A DNA stretch of 64,000 bases from Desulfobacteraceae bacterium (GCA_020633955.1 JACKCP010000004.1:1-64000); one strand, 5' to 3'. Counted from the first letter of the stretch, positions 7,749 through 17,803 are shown. Program-made: numbers and translations. Notes: a model not told the origin generated them from the letters alone.

Positions 7749-8966
7749 TTAATCAGCCCTGTGAAGAAACCGGCTTGAAAGAAGTGATCCGACTCCTGAA
7801 AGAGCTATAACCAGCCCCATGGGCCACGGTGTGCCGTCTGCAAAAAGTCCTACAAGTCCTGCACCTATAATTCCACTGCCGTACTGGCAGGCGCCCACAA
7901 GGGCAGAGACTGCCCCCGCACGGTCAGGAAAATCTGCAAGTGCTCCTGTAATCGAGTTTGCAACTATGAAACCGGCTGCCGATGCAAACATGAATAAAGG
8001 TGCAACAAGCATGGGAAGTCCTCCCCAACCTGTTTTTGCCGATATTGCAGCAGCAATAGAAGAGACACAGGCCAGAACCGTTCCAAAGAAAAGAACTCTG
8101 TCGCAGCCAAATATTTCAACAATCCTGGTGTTGATAATATTTGCAGCCATTATTCCGATTATTCCAAGTCCGAAAAGCAGGCCGTAAAATTCAGGAGGTA
8201 CATGGTAATATGAAATGTATGAAAACGGAGTTCCCGCAACATATGCAAACATTCCTGCGTAGAAAAATCCGCCTGTTGCAGCATAACCTATTATTCTTTT
8301 GGATTTTAATAATGATCCGTAACGAACCATTGCATTTATAAGAGGCTCTCCGTTTCTTGATTCCGGTCTGAGTGTTTCAGGGATTGTAAAGAGCATAATC
8401 AGAGTAATTATTCCTATTGAAACCAGAAGCCAGAAAATAGCCCGCCAGCCTGAAAAAACAAGAATCTGTGCTCCTGCAAGCGGACCTATAAGAGGAGCTA
8501 TGGCCATGATTGTCATAAGCGTTGAAAGCATCTGAGCCGCACGAACCCCTTCGTAAAGGTCTCTTATCATTGCCCTTGCGAGAACAACACTTGCACATGC
8601 TCCAAGAGCCTGAACAACTCTCCATGAAATCATCATCAAAGCATTTGTTGAAAGAGCGCATCCTGCGGAACCCGCAATAAATAATATAAGTCCTGCTCCG
8701 ATTGAAGGACGCCGGCCGTATCTGTCGCCGATTGGTCCCCAGATAAGCTGGCCGAGACTGAATCCTATAAGATAACCTGAAACAGTAAGTTCTATCATTC
8801 CCGCATCTGAATTTAATGATTTAATCATTACAGGCATGGCCGGAAGATAAAGATCTGTAGATATTGATGCAAACCCCATGAGAAGACTCAAAACCCCAAG
8901 CAGATACCAGCCGGGTGTATTCTCTTCACTGCATTTGCAGTTTCCATTTTTTGTAATACTGTACAA
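7749..8966 (-). CDS. Bcr/CflA-type multidrug MFS efflux transporter
   Basis: The 405-residue protein shows about 12 hydrophobic segments. The first helix carries STDLYLPAMPVM, typical of Bcr/CflA drug:H+ antiporters, and the loop between helices 2 and 3 has GPIGDRYGRRPSI, the MFS motif A. The start is a TTG at 8966 preceded by AGGAG at good spacing. The N-terminus has an unusual CKC motif before the first helix. Its neighbour is an aldo/keto reductase, so export of toxic compounds near a detoxification regulon is plausible, though the substrate is unknown. Confidence 0.88.
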   Translation of the reverse strand: MYSITKNGNCKCSEENTPGWYLLGVLSLLMGFASISTDLYLPAMPVMIKSLNSDAGMIELTVSGYLIGFSLGQLIWGPIGDRYGRRPSIGAGLILFIAGSAGCALSTNALMMISWRVVQALGACASVVLARAMIRDLYEGVRAAQMLSTLMTIMAIAPLIGPLAGAQILVFSGWRAIFWLLVSIGIITLIMLFTIPETLRPESRNGEPLINAMVRYGSLLKSKRIIGYAATGGFFYAGMFAYVAGTPFSYISYYHVPPEFYGLLFGLGIIGIMAANIINTRIVEIFGCDRVLFFGTVLACVSSIAAAISAKTGWGGLPMLVAPLFMFASAAGFIVANSITGALADFPDRAGAVSALVGACQYGSGIIGAGLVGLFADGTPWPMGLVIALSGVGSLLSSRFLHRAD

Positions 8967-9077
8967 TTTAACTCCTGAACTTCATTGTTTGCATAAATCT
9001 GCAATCATTTTATTAAAGATGATTGCAGAGTTTATTCTTATATAGGCTTTTTAAACTTTAAGAAATTTTAAATTGTT

Positions 9078-10118
<1,041 letters not shown>

Positions 10119-10163
10119 TTACAATGATGGCAATATACATCATGGAAATGAAAAGAGGGTATA

Positions 10164-10189
10164 CTGATACTGTCTGATTATTGCCTGAT
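10164..10189 (-). promoter_or_regulatory. AraC-type direct-repeat site A, upstream of the aldo/keto reductase
   Basis: Read on the minus strand the site is ATCAGGCAATA (10189-10179), ATCAGACAGT (10178-10169), then ATCAG (10168-10164). These are three ATCAG units spaced 11 and 10 bases apart. The same phasing occurs at sites B, C and D. It lies about 90 bases before the reductase start codon. AraC-family activators bind direct repeats on one helix face, and two AraC genes lie within 4 kb. Confidence 0.6.
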
Positions 10190-10233
10190 TCTCTGGAAAG
10201 CTGTATTTTTTAAAAAAGAGTATTTATCTGAAC

Positions 10234-11364
10234 TCATCTGTCTTTTGATTTAAGTACTATTCGAGTAATTTCTGATGGAACTCCGATTCTGCATGAAAAG
10301 CCTGCCCATAAGCCTGTTCCAGGGCTTACATAAATTTTGCGTTTGTTTATTTCATACAGACCATTAACAAGGCCGCCGTTGTATGATCCTATCAGCCATT
10401 TTAAAAAGAATATATGACCTCCGTGGGTATGTCCGGAAAGCTGCAGATCTGCATTTGTATTTATGGGAACACCGTCAGGTCTGTGGGAAAGAAGGACAGA
10501 TACACCTTCAGGAGCATTTTTAACAGCCTTTAAAAAATCGGGGCCTTTTCCTGTAAATCTTTTTTGATAGGTGTCCGGAACTCCGGCAATAATCAGTTTT
10601 GAACCGTTTATATCAATAACTCTGTGCTCGTTATCAAGCATCTCAACTCCCATTTTTTCAAAAACCGTCACCCATTTTTTAAAATTAAAATAGTATTCAT
10701 GATTGCCTGTTACTCCTAAAACTCCATTTTTTGAGTAAAGCCTGGATAAAGGAGACACCTCCTGCTCAAGCTTTTCAACACGGCCGTCAATCATGTCTCC
10801 TGTAACTACAATAAGATCGGGATTGGCACTGTTTGTTTTTTCAACAACTTTTTCAAGCCATTTTTTATCAAGAATAAGACCAATATGAATATCTGTAAGC
10901 TGAATTATGGAAAATCCGTTAAGATTTTGGGGCAGATTTTCTATCTCTACTTCAGTTGTTTTTATTTCAGGAACCTTCATAGACTGATATGTACCGTAAA
11001 TACCGAAAAGCAGTGCACCTGCCAGTATGCATGAATTTATAATTTCTTTTGAAAACGGCATATGCCAGTCTGTACCGGCAAGACGGCTCAAAAGAAGAAC
11101 CAGTGCAATAAGGTCTTTAATAACAGCCATAAAAACCAGCATGATAAGAGCTGAGTAGAGAGTTTCCATTACAATGAGAAGGTAAGGTGGAAAATCCGGT
11201 GCTATAAAAGAGCCTCCGACTTTCACATATATTATATATTTCAGGCTTATTATAAAAAGCAGGATAATAAGAGATATCTTAAGTGCAGGCCTTAGATTGG
11301 TAAAAATGACCATACTTGTAATTACATATAAAAATATTATCAGTGAGGGTAGGGCAAGGCGCAT
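10234..11364 (-). CDS. Membrane-anchored calcineurin-like metallophosphoesterase (YaeI/LpxG-like)
   Basis: The 376-residue protein has four or five N-terminal membrane helices (about residues 1-125) and then a metallophosphoesterase domain. The metal ligands are visible in QLTDIHIG, VVTGDMIDG, GVTGNHEYYF, LLSHRPDG and LSGHTHGGH. This architecture is shared with proteins annotated as YaeI-like phosphodiesterases and with some UDP-2,3-diacylglucosamine pyrophosphatases. The real substrate is uncertain. Its promoter region contains site B, which is oriented towards this gene. Confidence 0.85.
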   Translation of the reverse strand: MRLALPSLIIFLYVITSMVIFTNLRPALKISLIILLFIISLKYIIYVKVGGSFIAPDFPPYLLIVMETLYSALIMLVFMAVIKDLIALVLLLSRLAGTDWHMPFSKEIINSCILAGALLFGIYGTYQSMKVPEIKTTEVEIENLPQNLNGFSIIQLTDIHIGLILDKKWLEKVVEKTNSANPDLIVVTGDMIDGRVEKLEQEVSPLSRLYSKNGVLGVTGNHEYYFNFKKWVTVFEKMGVEMLDNEHRVIDINGSKLIIAGVPDTYQKRFTGKGPDFLKAVKNAPEGVSVLLSHRPDGVPINTNADLQLSGHTHGGHIFFLKWLIGSYNGGLVNGLYEINKRKIYVSPGTGLWAGFSCRIGVPSEITRIVLKSKDR

Positions 11365-11433
11365 AAATCGTTTCCTTTTTAAGTTACTTTGATCAGCATA
11401 TTAATATAATCTTTTTTCTGTAATTAAAATATA

Positions 11434-11459
11434 ACGATCCTATCTTATTCTTGCCTGAT
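11434..11459 (-). promoter_or_regulatory. AraC-type direct-repeat site B, between the phosphoesterase and an AraC gene
   Basis: On the minus strand: ATCAGGCAAGA (11459-11449), ATAAGATAGG (11448-11439), then ATCGT (11438-11434), with the same 11/10 spacing as sites A, C and D but weaker second and third units. A TATATT box follows on the minus strand, so the element points at the phosphoesterase. It could also affect the divergent AraC gene at 11542. Confidence 0.5.
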
Positions 11460-11541
11460 TCTATGAAATCTGGCTCCTTTATATTTTCAAGTAACAGTAC
11501 TTATAGTATTTGTAATAAAGAATAACAAATGGAGAAGATGA

Positions 11542-12471
11542 ATGAATGATAAGTGTTTTAAGCTGAGTACTGACGAAAATGAGCTTGGAAAGGCACATGA
11601 AAAGCTCGCTTCGAAAATTGCCGGATGGACCAGAGAATCCGGGCGTTTTGAAACCAGAATTCCGGGACTTGTTTTTAGAAGATGTGAATATGAAACAGAG
11701 CCACAGAGTTATATGCACGAACCCGGGATCTGCCTTGTGGCACAGGGAGCAAAGAAAGTATTGCTGGAAAATGAAACATATGTTTACGATGCTTTTCATT
11801 TTCTTATCACTTCCATAGATCTTCCCGTTATTGCAAATGTTATAGAGGCTTCACCGGAAAAACCTTATCTTGGCCTAATGATGAAGCTTGATCTTAAAGA
11901 GATCTCACAGCTTATTCTCGAGTACGATATCTCTATAAGCAGGGAAAAACCCGGCAGAGGCATTGCTGTAAGCAGGGTCTCGACTGCGCTTGTGAATAGT
12001 TTTCTAAGGCTTACAGATCTTCTTGACGAGCCTGAAAATATTCCTGCACTTGCTCCGCTTGCACAAAGGGAAATTCTTTACCGTCTGCTTATAAGTGAGC
12101 AGGGTCCGCGGCTGAGGCAGATTACAGCTTCAGGTACACATAGTGAGCAGATTTCACGTGCAATAGGCTGGCTTAAAGAAAATTACTCAAAATCCTTTAA
12201 GGTAGATGAGCTCTCTTCACGAGTGGGAATGAGTACTTCAACATTTCATCATCATTTCAGAGCTATTACAGCAATGAGTCCGCTTCAGTTTCAGAAATGC
12301 TTAAGGCTTCATGAGGCAAGGCAGCTTATGCTGAATGAAAGGGTTGATGCCGCAAATGCCGCTTTCAGTGTTGGGTATGAAAGCCCGTCTCAGTTCAGCA
12401 GAGAGTACAGCCGCTTTTTCGGCTCACCTCCTCTTCGTGATATTAAAAGACTTTCGGGTGTTTATCAGTAG
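11542..12471 (+). CDS. AraC-family transcriptional regulator (AraC_N cupin + HTH_18), copy 1
   Basis: The 309-residue protein has an N-terminal AraC_N domain (LVAQGAKKVLLENETYVYDA is the signature) and a C-terminal double helix-turn-helix, about residues 205-305, with VDELSSRVGMSTSTFHHHFRA and VGYESPSQFSREYSRFFG. This is the subfamily of YqhC-like regulators, which activate an iron alcohol dehydrogenase and an aldo/keto reductase in response to aldehydes in E. coli. A GGAGAAG ribosome site precedes the ATG. It is convergent with a close paralogue only 14 bases away. Confidence 0.9.
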   Translation: MNDKCFKLSTDENELGKAHEKLASKIAGWTRESGRFETRIPGLVFRRCEYETEPQSYMHEPGICLVAQGAKKVLLENETYVYDAFHFLITSIDLPVIANVIEASPEKPYLGLMMKLDLKEISQLILEYDISISREKPGRGIAVSRVSTALVNSFLRLTDLLDEPENIPALAPLAQREILYRLLISEQGPRLRQITASGTHSEQISRAIGWLKENYSKSFKVDELSSRVGMSTSTFHHHFRAITAMSPLQFQKCLRLHEARQLMLNERVDAANAAFSVGYESPSQFSREYSRFFGSPPLRDIKRLSGVYQ

Positions 12472-12485
12472 TATTTAAATGCCTG

Positions 12486-13406
12486 TCATACTGACTGGCG
12501 TAAACGGGTAATATCTCTTAGCGGCGGAGCTCCAAACAGTCTGCTGTATTCACGGCTGAATTGTGAAGGACTCTCATAGCCGACTTCAAATGTTGCTGTA
12601 AGTGCATCGAAATTTTCTGTGAGCATAAGACGCCTTGCTTCATTTAACCTGAGCCTTTTCTGGAACTGAAGTGGGGTCATGGAGGTCATTACTTTAAAAT
12701 GATTATGAAACGCAGACTTGCTCATTCCGGCGTTTGATGCAAGTTCATTTACACTTAATGGTTGTGTATAGTTATTTTTGAGCCAGTCTATTGCCTTTGA
12801 AATCTGATGGCTGTGGCTTCCTGAAGATACTATCTGCTGAATGCGCGGTCCCTGATCAGATGTAAGAAGTCTGAAAAAAATTTCACGTTTTACAAGTGGT
12901 GCAAGAATTTTAATATTATTCTCTTCCACAAGAAGATCCAGAAGACGCTGAAATGCATTAATAAGAGGTATTGAAAGCTGGCCAACAGCCATTCCCTTTT
13001 GTGCCTGTCTGGAATTGTTTAAGGGCAGGTTGCTGTCTACAATGAGCTGGGATATTTCCTGAAGATCAAGTTCCATTACAAGACCAAGGTATGGGTTTTC
13101 ACTGGTCGCTTCAATTATATTTGCTACAACAGGCAGGTCAACCGATGATACAAGAAATCTGGTTGCATCATAAGTATAGGTCTCCTCTCCAAGTATAACT
13201 CTCTTTGAACCCTGTGCTATAAGGCACAGGCTTGATTCGAGTGTATAACTTGTCGGTTCTGTTGGTGTTGTCCATCTGCTTAATCTGAGTCCCGGGATTT
13301 TGGTATCCACCTGATTTTCATTATCTGTAAACCTGTCTATACTCTCTGCCAGTTTTTTAGATGCTTTTATAAATTCTTCACCTTTATTTTCATTATATTC
13401 TATCAT
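12486..13406 (-). CDS. AraC-family transcriptional regulator, copy 2
   Basis: This 306-residue protein is a paralogue of the convergent AraC gene, with near-identical landmarks: CLIAQGSKRVILGEETYTYDA, VDLPVVANIIEA and the C-terminal VGYESPSQFSREYSRLFGAPP. The duplication is old, since many positions differ. It is divergent from the cupin operon and shares a 334-base gap with it containing site C. The leader also holds ATCAGTTATCAGG on the minus strand close to the ribosome site, a possible autoregulatory half-site. Confidence 0.9.
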   Translation of the reverse strand: MIEYNENKGEEFIKASKKLAESIDRFTDNENQVDTKIPGLRLSRWTTPTEPTSYTLESSLCLIAQGSKRVILGEETYTYDATRFLVSSVDLPVVANIIEATSENPYLGLVMELDLQEISQLIVDSNLPLNNSRQAQKGMAVGQLSIPLINAFQRLLDLLVEENNIKILAPLVKREIFFRLLTSDQGPRIQQIVSSGSHSHQISKAIDWLKNNYTQPLSVNELASNAGMSKSAFHNHFKVMTSMTPLQFQKRLRLNEARRLMLTENFDALTATFEVGYESPSQFSREYSRLFGAPPLRDITRLRQSV

Positions 13407-13642
13407 GTAAAGTCTCCTTTAGCCTGATAACTGATTTGTTAAACTTTGTGTACAATTGAGCAAGCATCTCAGGTGGTCGTGTTTGCACTCCGTTTTATAT
13501 CCGAAATAGATATATACTCAGTCATCTCTGATATTTCGTTGATTTTTCAAGAATTTCAATACCTGAAATATTTATAAATTCAGTAAATCAAATTTATAGT
13601 TTTTTATTTCAAAACTCAATCCTTTTGGCACCTTTATGGACT

Positions 13643-13674
13643 ATCAGGCAACTATTGAAAACTATCAGGCTATT
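13643..13674 (+). promoter_or_regulatory. AraC-type direct-repeat site C in the 13407-13740 intergenic region
   Basis: Units: ATCAGGCAACT at 13643, ATTGAAAACT at 13654 and ATCAGGCTATT at 13664, again with 11/10 spacing. First and third units share ACTATCAGGC exactly. A TATATT box at about 13695 follows, and the cupin ATG is at 13741 after AAGGAG. The rest of this 334-base gap is AT-rich with no coding sequence seen. Confidence 0.65.
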
Positions 13675-13740
13675 AGCCTTTAAACTGGCTGATGTATATT
13701 TAACCTGAAAAGAAAATTACATAAAAAAGGAGTTCTTATA

Positions 13741-14139
13741 ATGGAAATAAAAAAAAACGGAACACAAGCCTCAATAAAAGGACCTGGAGACTGGTTTACA
13801 GGAACAGTTCGTATTGATCCGCTATTTCTTGAGGCACAGGAACCTGCACGCACAACAGGCGGAAGTGTTACATTTGAACCCGGTGCAAGAACTGCATGGC
13901 ACACACATCCGCTAGGACAGACCCTTATTGTAACAGCAGGATGCGGAAGAGTTCAGCGTGAAGGCGGTCTGATTGAAGAAATCTGTCCCGGAGATGTTGT
14001 ATGGTTTCCTCCAGGGGAAAAACACTGGCACGGAGCAGCACCAGATACTTCAATGACACATATTGCAATTCAGGAATCACTTGACGGTAAAAACGTAGAC
14101 TGGATGGAACATGTAAGTGATGAGGAATACAAAAGTTAA
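13741..14139 (+). CDS. Cupin-domain protein
   Basis: The 132-residue single-domain cupin has metal ligands H54, H56 and Q60 in AWHTHPLGQ and H95 in the second motif [16 protein letters not shown]. It resembles small cupins found beside carboxymuconolactone decarboxylase and aldo/keto reductase genes, some of which have been described as manganese-dependent mandelonitrile lyases. The activity here is unknown. It is the first gene of a plus-strand operon with the alpha/beta hydrolase and the decarboxylase-like protein, under site C. Confidence 0.85.
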   Translation: MEIKKNGTQASIKGPGDWFTGTVRIDPLFLEAQEPARTTGGSVTFEPGARTAWHTHPLGQTLIVTAGCGRVQREGGLIEEICPGDVVWFPPGEKHWHGAAPDTSMTHIAIQESLDGKNVDWMEHVSDEEYKS

Positions 14140-14180
14140 AGTCTGATTAAAATACAAACCCATTATTAAAAGGTGATTAA

Positions 14181-15230
14181 ATGAAAAACAAATTTAAAAG
14201 ATGCCTTCAAAATTTCACGGCTGTTTTTTTTCTGCTTTTGTTTATGTCCGGAGTTACCACAGCATCAGATATAGATACATGGGATAAGACATTTGAAAAA
14301 AGTGATAAGGTGATTCATGAAAAAGTAACATATCCAAACAGGTTTGGAATTACAATATCAGCTGATATGTATCTTCCGAAAACTATAGATAAATCAAAAA
14401 AATATCCTGCAATTATAGTGGGAACTCCATATGGAGGAGTCAAAGAGCAGGGTGCTGGAATTTATGCACAGGAAATGGCAAAAAGAGGATTTGTTGCAAT
14501 TGCCTTTGATGAATCCTTTAATGGAGAAAGCAGCGGATGGCCAAGACGTGTATCATCTCCTGACATCTTTGTTGAAGATTTCAGTGCAGGAGTAGATTTT
14601 ATTGGAACCCGTCCCTTTGTAGACAGAGATAAAATCGGTGTAATAGGTCTTTGCGGCAGCGGAGGGTTTGCAGTTACAGCAGCTCAGGTTGATCTGCGTA
14701 TAAAAGCAATTGCAACCGTAAGCATGTACGACATGAGTCGTGTAAACCGCTATGGCTGGAAAGACAGCATGACAGACGAAAAACGCAGTGAAATTTTAAC
14801 AGAGCTTGGAAATCAGCGCTGGAAGGATTTTGAAAAAGGAACTCCAGAGCTTGCTCCTTCTTTTCCGGATAAGCCTGCCAAAAGCATACCCAAAGGACTT
14901 GATCCCATTACAAGCGAGTTTTTTGAATATTATGCAATGGAGAGAGGTCATCATCCAAATTCCATAGGAGCCTTTACAAAAACAAGTAATCTGTCTTTTA
15001 TGAATTTTCCTTTGATGAATTATATAAAATCGATATCTCCAAGACCGCTTCTTTTTATTATGGGTGAAAATGCACATTCACGTTATTTCACTGAAGATGC
15101 CTATAAAATGGCAGCTGAACCAAAGGAGCTGTACATTGTTCCAAAGGCAAGGCACATAGACCTGTATGATCGTGTGGATATGATTCCATGGAAAAAGCTT
15201 AACGATTTTTTTACCAAAGCTTTGAAGTAA
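14181..15230 (+). CDS. Secreted alpha/beta hydrolase (dienelactone hydrolase-like)
   Basis: The 349-residue protein has a signal peptide (about residues 1-29: basic start, hydrophobic core, cut near TTASD). The alpha/beta hydrolase core includes the oxyanion region GTPYGG and a nucleophile elbow IGLCGSGGFAV with candidate nucleophiles C158 or S160. The first glycine of the usual GxSxG is replaced by cysteine, as in some dienelactone-hydrolase-like families. A likely catalytic His is in ARHIDLYD near the end. Substrate unknown; it is 41 bases after the cupin gene and presumably periplasmic. Confidence 0.82.
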   Translation: MKNKFKRCLQNFTAVFFLLLFMSGVTTASDIDTWDKTFEKSDKVIHEKVTYPNRFGITISADMYLPKTIDKSKKYPAIIVGTPYGGVKEQGAGIYAQEMAKRGFVAIAFDESFNGESSGWPRRVSSPDIFVEDFSAGVDFIGTRPFVDRDKIGVIGLCGSGGFAVTAAQVDLRIKAIATVSMYDMSRVNRYGWKDSMTDEKRSEILTELGNQRWKDFEKGTPELAPSFPDKPAKSIPKGLDPITSEFFEYYAMERGHHPNSIGAFTKTSNLSFMNFPLMNYIKSISPRPLLFIMGENAHSRYFTEDAYKMAAEPKELYIVPKARHIDLYDRVDMIPWKKLNDFFTKALK

Positions 15231-15277
15231 CAGCGGGATAAGAGAAAATTTTCCCTGCATAATTTACAGGAAAAAAT

Positions 15278-15426
15278 ATGAGCAGGATATACTTTTAATT
15301 TCAGCAAGTCCAAGAAAAGGAGGAAACTCAGATCTCCTTTGTGATGAGTTTCTTCGGGGAGCAGAAGAATCAGGCCATGATGTGGAAAAAATCAGAACTT
15401 TAAATAAAATAAGGAGCAGCCCATGA
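15278..15426 (+). pseudogene. Remnant of an NADPH-dependent FMN reductase (flavodoxin-like) gene
   Basis: A short frame reads ILLISASPRKGGNSDLL followed by CDEFLRGAEESGHDVEKIR, which is the characteristic N-terminus (FMN-binding SPRKGGNS loop) of iron-sulfur flavoprotein/NADPH-FMN reductases. The natural start ATGAGC at 15278, with an AGGA site before it, is in a different frame, so one base has been lost near 15288. After ~43 residues the frame reaches a stop at 15424-15426 that overlaps the ATG of the next gene. About 75% of a normal gene is missing. The remnant sits in operon position and its end now provides the AAGGAG site of the downstream gene. Confidence 0.75.
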
Positions 15427-16157
15427 AAGCAAATATAATTTCAATATTAACTCTGGTTTCTCTGCTTGTGCCATTTGCAGCATTTGGTCTGGAGGAAAAT
15501 AAAATGGATAAAAATAAAGCCTTAAATGAAAAAGAGAAAAGCATTATTTCAATTGCGGCCTTTACAGCCAGCGGAGATCTTGATCGGCTCAAGCCTGCTT
15601 TAAATAACGGCCTTGATGCAGGACTTACCATAAATGAAATCAAAGAGGTTATGGTACACCTTTATGCATACACAGGTTTTCCAAGAAGTCTTAATGCTCT
15701 TTCTTCATTTATGCAGGTGCTTGATGAAAGAAAGGCAAAAGGTATTAAAGATGTTGAAGGAAAAGTATCCAGTCCTGTTCCGCCAGATCTTGATAAAGAT
15801 AAATACGGAGCTAAAGTAAGAGCAAAGCTTTCCGGTCGTGAAACTGATATTTCAGGAGCAGAGTGGCAGAAATTTTCACCAGCCATTGATACCTTTCTAA
15901 AGGAACATCTTTTTGCAGATCTTTTTGCAAGAGATGTCATAAGCTACAAATACAGAGAGCTTGCAACCATTGCAGCACTTGCCAATATGACAGGAACAAA
16001 AGGACAGCTTGGTTTTCATATCGGAGCTGCAATGAATACAGGCTGGACTAAAGCTCAGATGGAAGATTTTGTTCTGGTAATTAAAAACAGAGTAGGAAAA
16101 GATCAGGGAAAGAGTGCGGAAAATATACTTGAAGGTGTGTTAAAAAACAGATCATAA
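15423..16157 (+). CDS. Exported carboxymuconolactone decarboxylase family protein
   Basis: The 244-residue protein starts with a signal peptide (to about residue 20) and contains two CMD/AhpD-like helical units: about 40-105 (LKPALNNGLDAGLTINEIKEV, HLYAYTGFPRSLNAL) and 170-240 (RDVISYKYRELATIAALANM, HIGAAMNTGWTKAQMEDFVLV). The CxxC of peroxidase-type AhpD proteins is absent, so it is not an AhpD peroxidase. Neighbouring cupin and hydrolase genes suggest a shared periplasmic pathway. The ATG overlaps the stop of the FMN-reductase remnant. Confidence 0.85.
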   Translation: MKANIISILTLVSLLVPFAAFGLEENKMDKNKALNEKEKSIISIAAFTASGDLDRLKPALNNGLDAGLTINEIKEVMVHLYAYTGFPRSLNALSSFMQVLDERKAKGIKDVEGKVSSPVPPDLDKDKYGAKVRAKLSGRETDISGAEWQKFSPAIDTFLKEHLFADLFARDVISYKYRELATIAALANMTGTKGQLGFHIGAAMNTGWTKAQMEDFVLVIKNRVGKDQGKSAENILEGVLKNRS

Positions 16158-16194
16158 AAATTAATCCGTCTCTATTGCCGATATTCTTTACATA

Positions 16195-16239
16195 AAATGG
16201 GGGATAATCAAAAGTTAAACTTTGGATTATCCCCCATTT
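16195..16239 (+). terminator. Rho-independent terminator of the cupin/hydrolase/CMD operon
   Basis: Perfect 15-bp arms AAATGGGGGATAATC (16195-16209) and GATTATCCCCCATTT (16225-16239) are followed by a T-rich ATATTTTTAT run. It is placed 38 bases after the CMD stop. The remaining 150 bases to the next gene hold no recognisable feature. Confidence 0.85.
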
Positions 16240-16389
16240 ATATTTTTATAACTTTGCGGTCAGAATATTAACTTTCTTGATCCAAAGCTCAGGCTTGAGG
16301 TCGTTTTTGTTGTAAGCTCTTTTTAACCTGGAGCCAAAACTTAACTGGCTGCGAAGTTTCCTCCGCAACCTTTTAAGCATTTAAGTTAT

Positions 16390-17235
16390 TTACTCTTCTT
16401 CACCCCAGGCTTTTGCACTTTTAGATACTTTTTTGCGTACAGTTTTCCAGTCTCCATCTACGTTAAACATAGATTCCGGCAGGGCTTTAAGCATTTTTTT
16501 ATACAATGATAAGGAAACAGTAAAAGTTAACTCATCCGGTTTCATAAATTTTCTGGCAGAAGGATCAAATCCTCCAAGTACAGCCTTTTCCAGTCCCTGT
16601 TCTTTGTAATAAAGAGGCCATGCAATCAGGTTGGTACATCCGGCTCCAAAAGGAGATGCCACGCAGTCAACATCACCTGTTGTAAAAGTTGTCTGAACAA
16701 AAAGACCTGTTAATACTTCCGGACGTGCAAAAAATATTATGAATTCAGGCTCCTCATCTTCGGTAAACAATGAAAGAGGTTTGAATATGCAGTATTTTGC
16801 CGGAGCAGGACGAGGATCTACCGTATCAAGAAATGTTTTCATTGCTTCAGGTGAAGGCAGATATCTTTCTCCATGAACAGGTGTTCCGGGAAACCCTGTT
16901 GTAACATAATGCTCTATGAATCTGAGGTTCGGCTTCATCATGGAGCTGTAAAAAACACCTCCGGGACATCCATATTCTTCAGAGGAAATAAATGCTGCAC
17001 TATGCTTTTTTCTTGCCAGCCAGATATTGCCCATTATGCAGGAAAAGCATTTAAACATTTCCTGATAGTCGACTTCACCTTTGTCTTCCATTTCACGGGA
17101 GATCTGTATTCCTTTTTTTGGGCCAAATGCTTTTTCCGGTAAAGTGTCTGCATAATAAACGCCAAATGGTTCTTCTTTTAATCCAAGATGTTCCAGGAAC
17201 ATGGCTGTGTTTTCAAGTAGTGTTTTTTCGGTCAT
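16390..17235 (-). CDS. DUF169 family protein
   Basis: The 281-residue protein matches the DUF169 pattern: an N-terminal LGLKEEPFGVYY, cysteines in CFSCIMGNIWLARK, EEYGCPGG, and later CVASPFGAGCTNLIAWPLY. Function is unknown; the family is common in anaerobes and methanogens and has conserved cysteines that could bind a metal or cofactor. AAGGAG precedes the start. It is 112 bases downstream of the marR gene on the same strand with a MarR-type palindrome between them, so it is a likely MarR target. Confidence 0.8.
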   Translation of the reverse strand: MTEKTLLENTAMFLEHLGLKEEPFGVYYADTLPEKAFGPKKGIQISREMEDKGEVDYQEMFKCFSCIMGNIWLARKKHSAAFISSEEYGCPGGVFYSSMMKPNLRFIEHYVTTGFPGTPVHGERYLPSPEAMKTFLDTVDPRPAPAKYCIFKPLSLFTEDEEPEFIIFFARPEVLTGLFVQTTFTTGDVDCVASPFGAGCTNLIAWPLYYKEQGLEKAVLGGFDPSARKFMKPDELTFTVSLSLYKKMLKALPESMFNVDGDWKTVRKKVSKSAKAWGEEE

Positions 17236-17314
17236 GCTGATTTCTCCTTTTTATTGCTTCTTAATGTTTCACTGTGTAACGGATATGAGACATTTATGAT
17301 TTTTATGCAGTTGT

Positions 17315-17328
17315 GTTGTATATACAAC
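17315..17328 (-). promoter_or_regulatory. MarR operator 1, upstream of the DUF169 gene
   Basis: The perfect palindrome GTTGTATATACAAC is followed by TGT exactly as in operator 2 (18 identical bases including flanks). TTGACA on the minus strand (17339-17334) is next to it. It lies about 80 bases before the DUF169 start. MarR dimers bind such palindromes with TTG/CAA half-sites. Confidence 0.7.
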
Positions 17329-17347
17329 TGTTTTGTCAAAAATTTTT

Positions 17348-17797
17348 CTAGCCGTTAAGATCTCTTAAATTTTTAATAACTTTAGAGAGTATTGACCTGC
17401 ACATCAGCATTTCTTGGGAGGTCATTCCAAGCTGTGCTTCTTCAAGGACTGTTCTGGCAATAGCGGCACAATGTTCTGCAGTTTTATAAACCTTCGGTGT
17501 TGGAGCAATGAGCTTTTGTCTTGTGTCTTCAGGATCTTTTGTACGGACAATCCAGCCGTGCTTTTCAAGTCTTTCTGTCAGTCGGCTGACACTCGATTTT
17601 TCCAGATACAGCTTGTTAGCAAGCTGAGTCTGAGTCATGACCCCGCAGTTGAGAAGGAGAATAATAACTCCCCATTGTTCGGCAGTCATATCAATATCTG
17701 ATTTTTTGAATCTGGCGGCGAGTGTGTTGCTGAGCAGTCTGCTTGCCAGTCCAGTCAGATATCCTAGAGATTGATTATGGTCATAAGTAAATATCAT
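17348..17797 (-). CDS. MarR-family transcriptional regulator
   Basis: The 149-residue winged-helix protein has the MarR core: MTAEQWGVIILLLNCGVMTQ, then the recognition region LANKLYLEKSSVSRLTERLEKHGWI and the wing RTKDPEDTRQKLI. It presumably represses itself and the DUF169 gene through the two GTTGTATATACAAC sites. No ribosome site is visible because the operator and -10 box sit directly before the ATG, so the mRNA may be leaderless. Confidence 0.9.
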   Translation of the reverse strand: MIFTYDHNQSLGYLTGLASRLLSNTLAARFKKSDIDMTAEQWGVIILLLNCGVMTQTQLANKLYLEKSSVSRLTERLEKHGWIVRTKDPEDTRQKLIAPTPKVYKTAEHCAAIARTVLEEAQLGMTSQEMLMCRSILSKVIKNLRDLNG

Positions 17798-17803
17798 AAT
17801 AAT

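Noticed and set aside
13421..13440. ATCAGTTATCAGG on the minus strand before AraC copy 2 as a fifth direct-repeat site
   Set aside because: The unit spacing is 8, not 11/10, and it overlaps the ribosome-site region, so it was not counted with the four phased sites.
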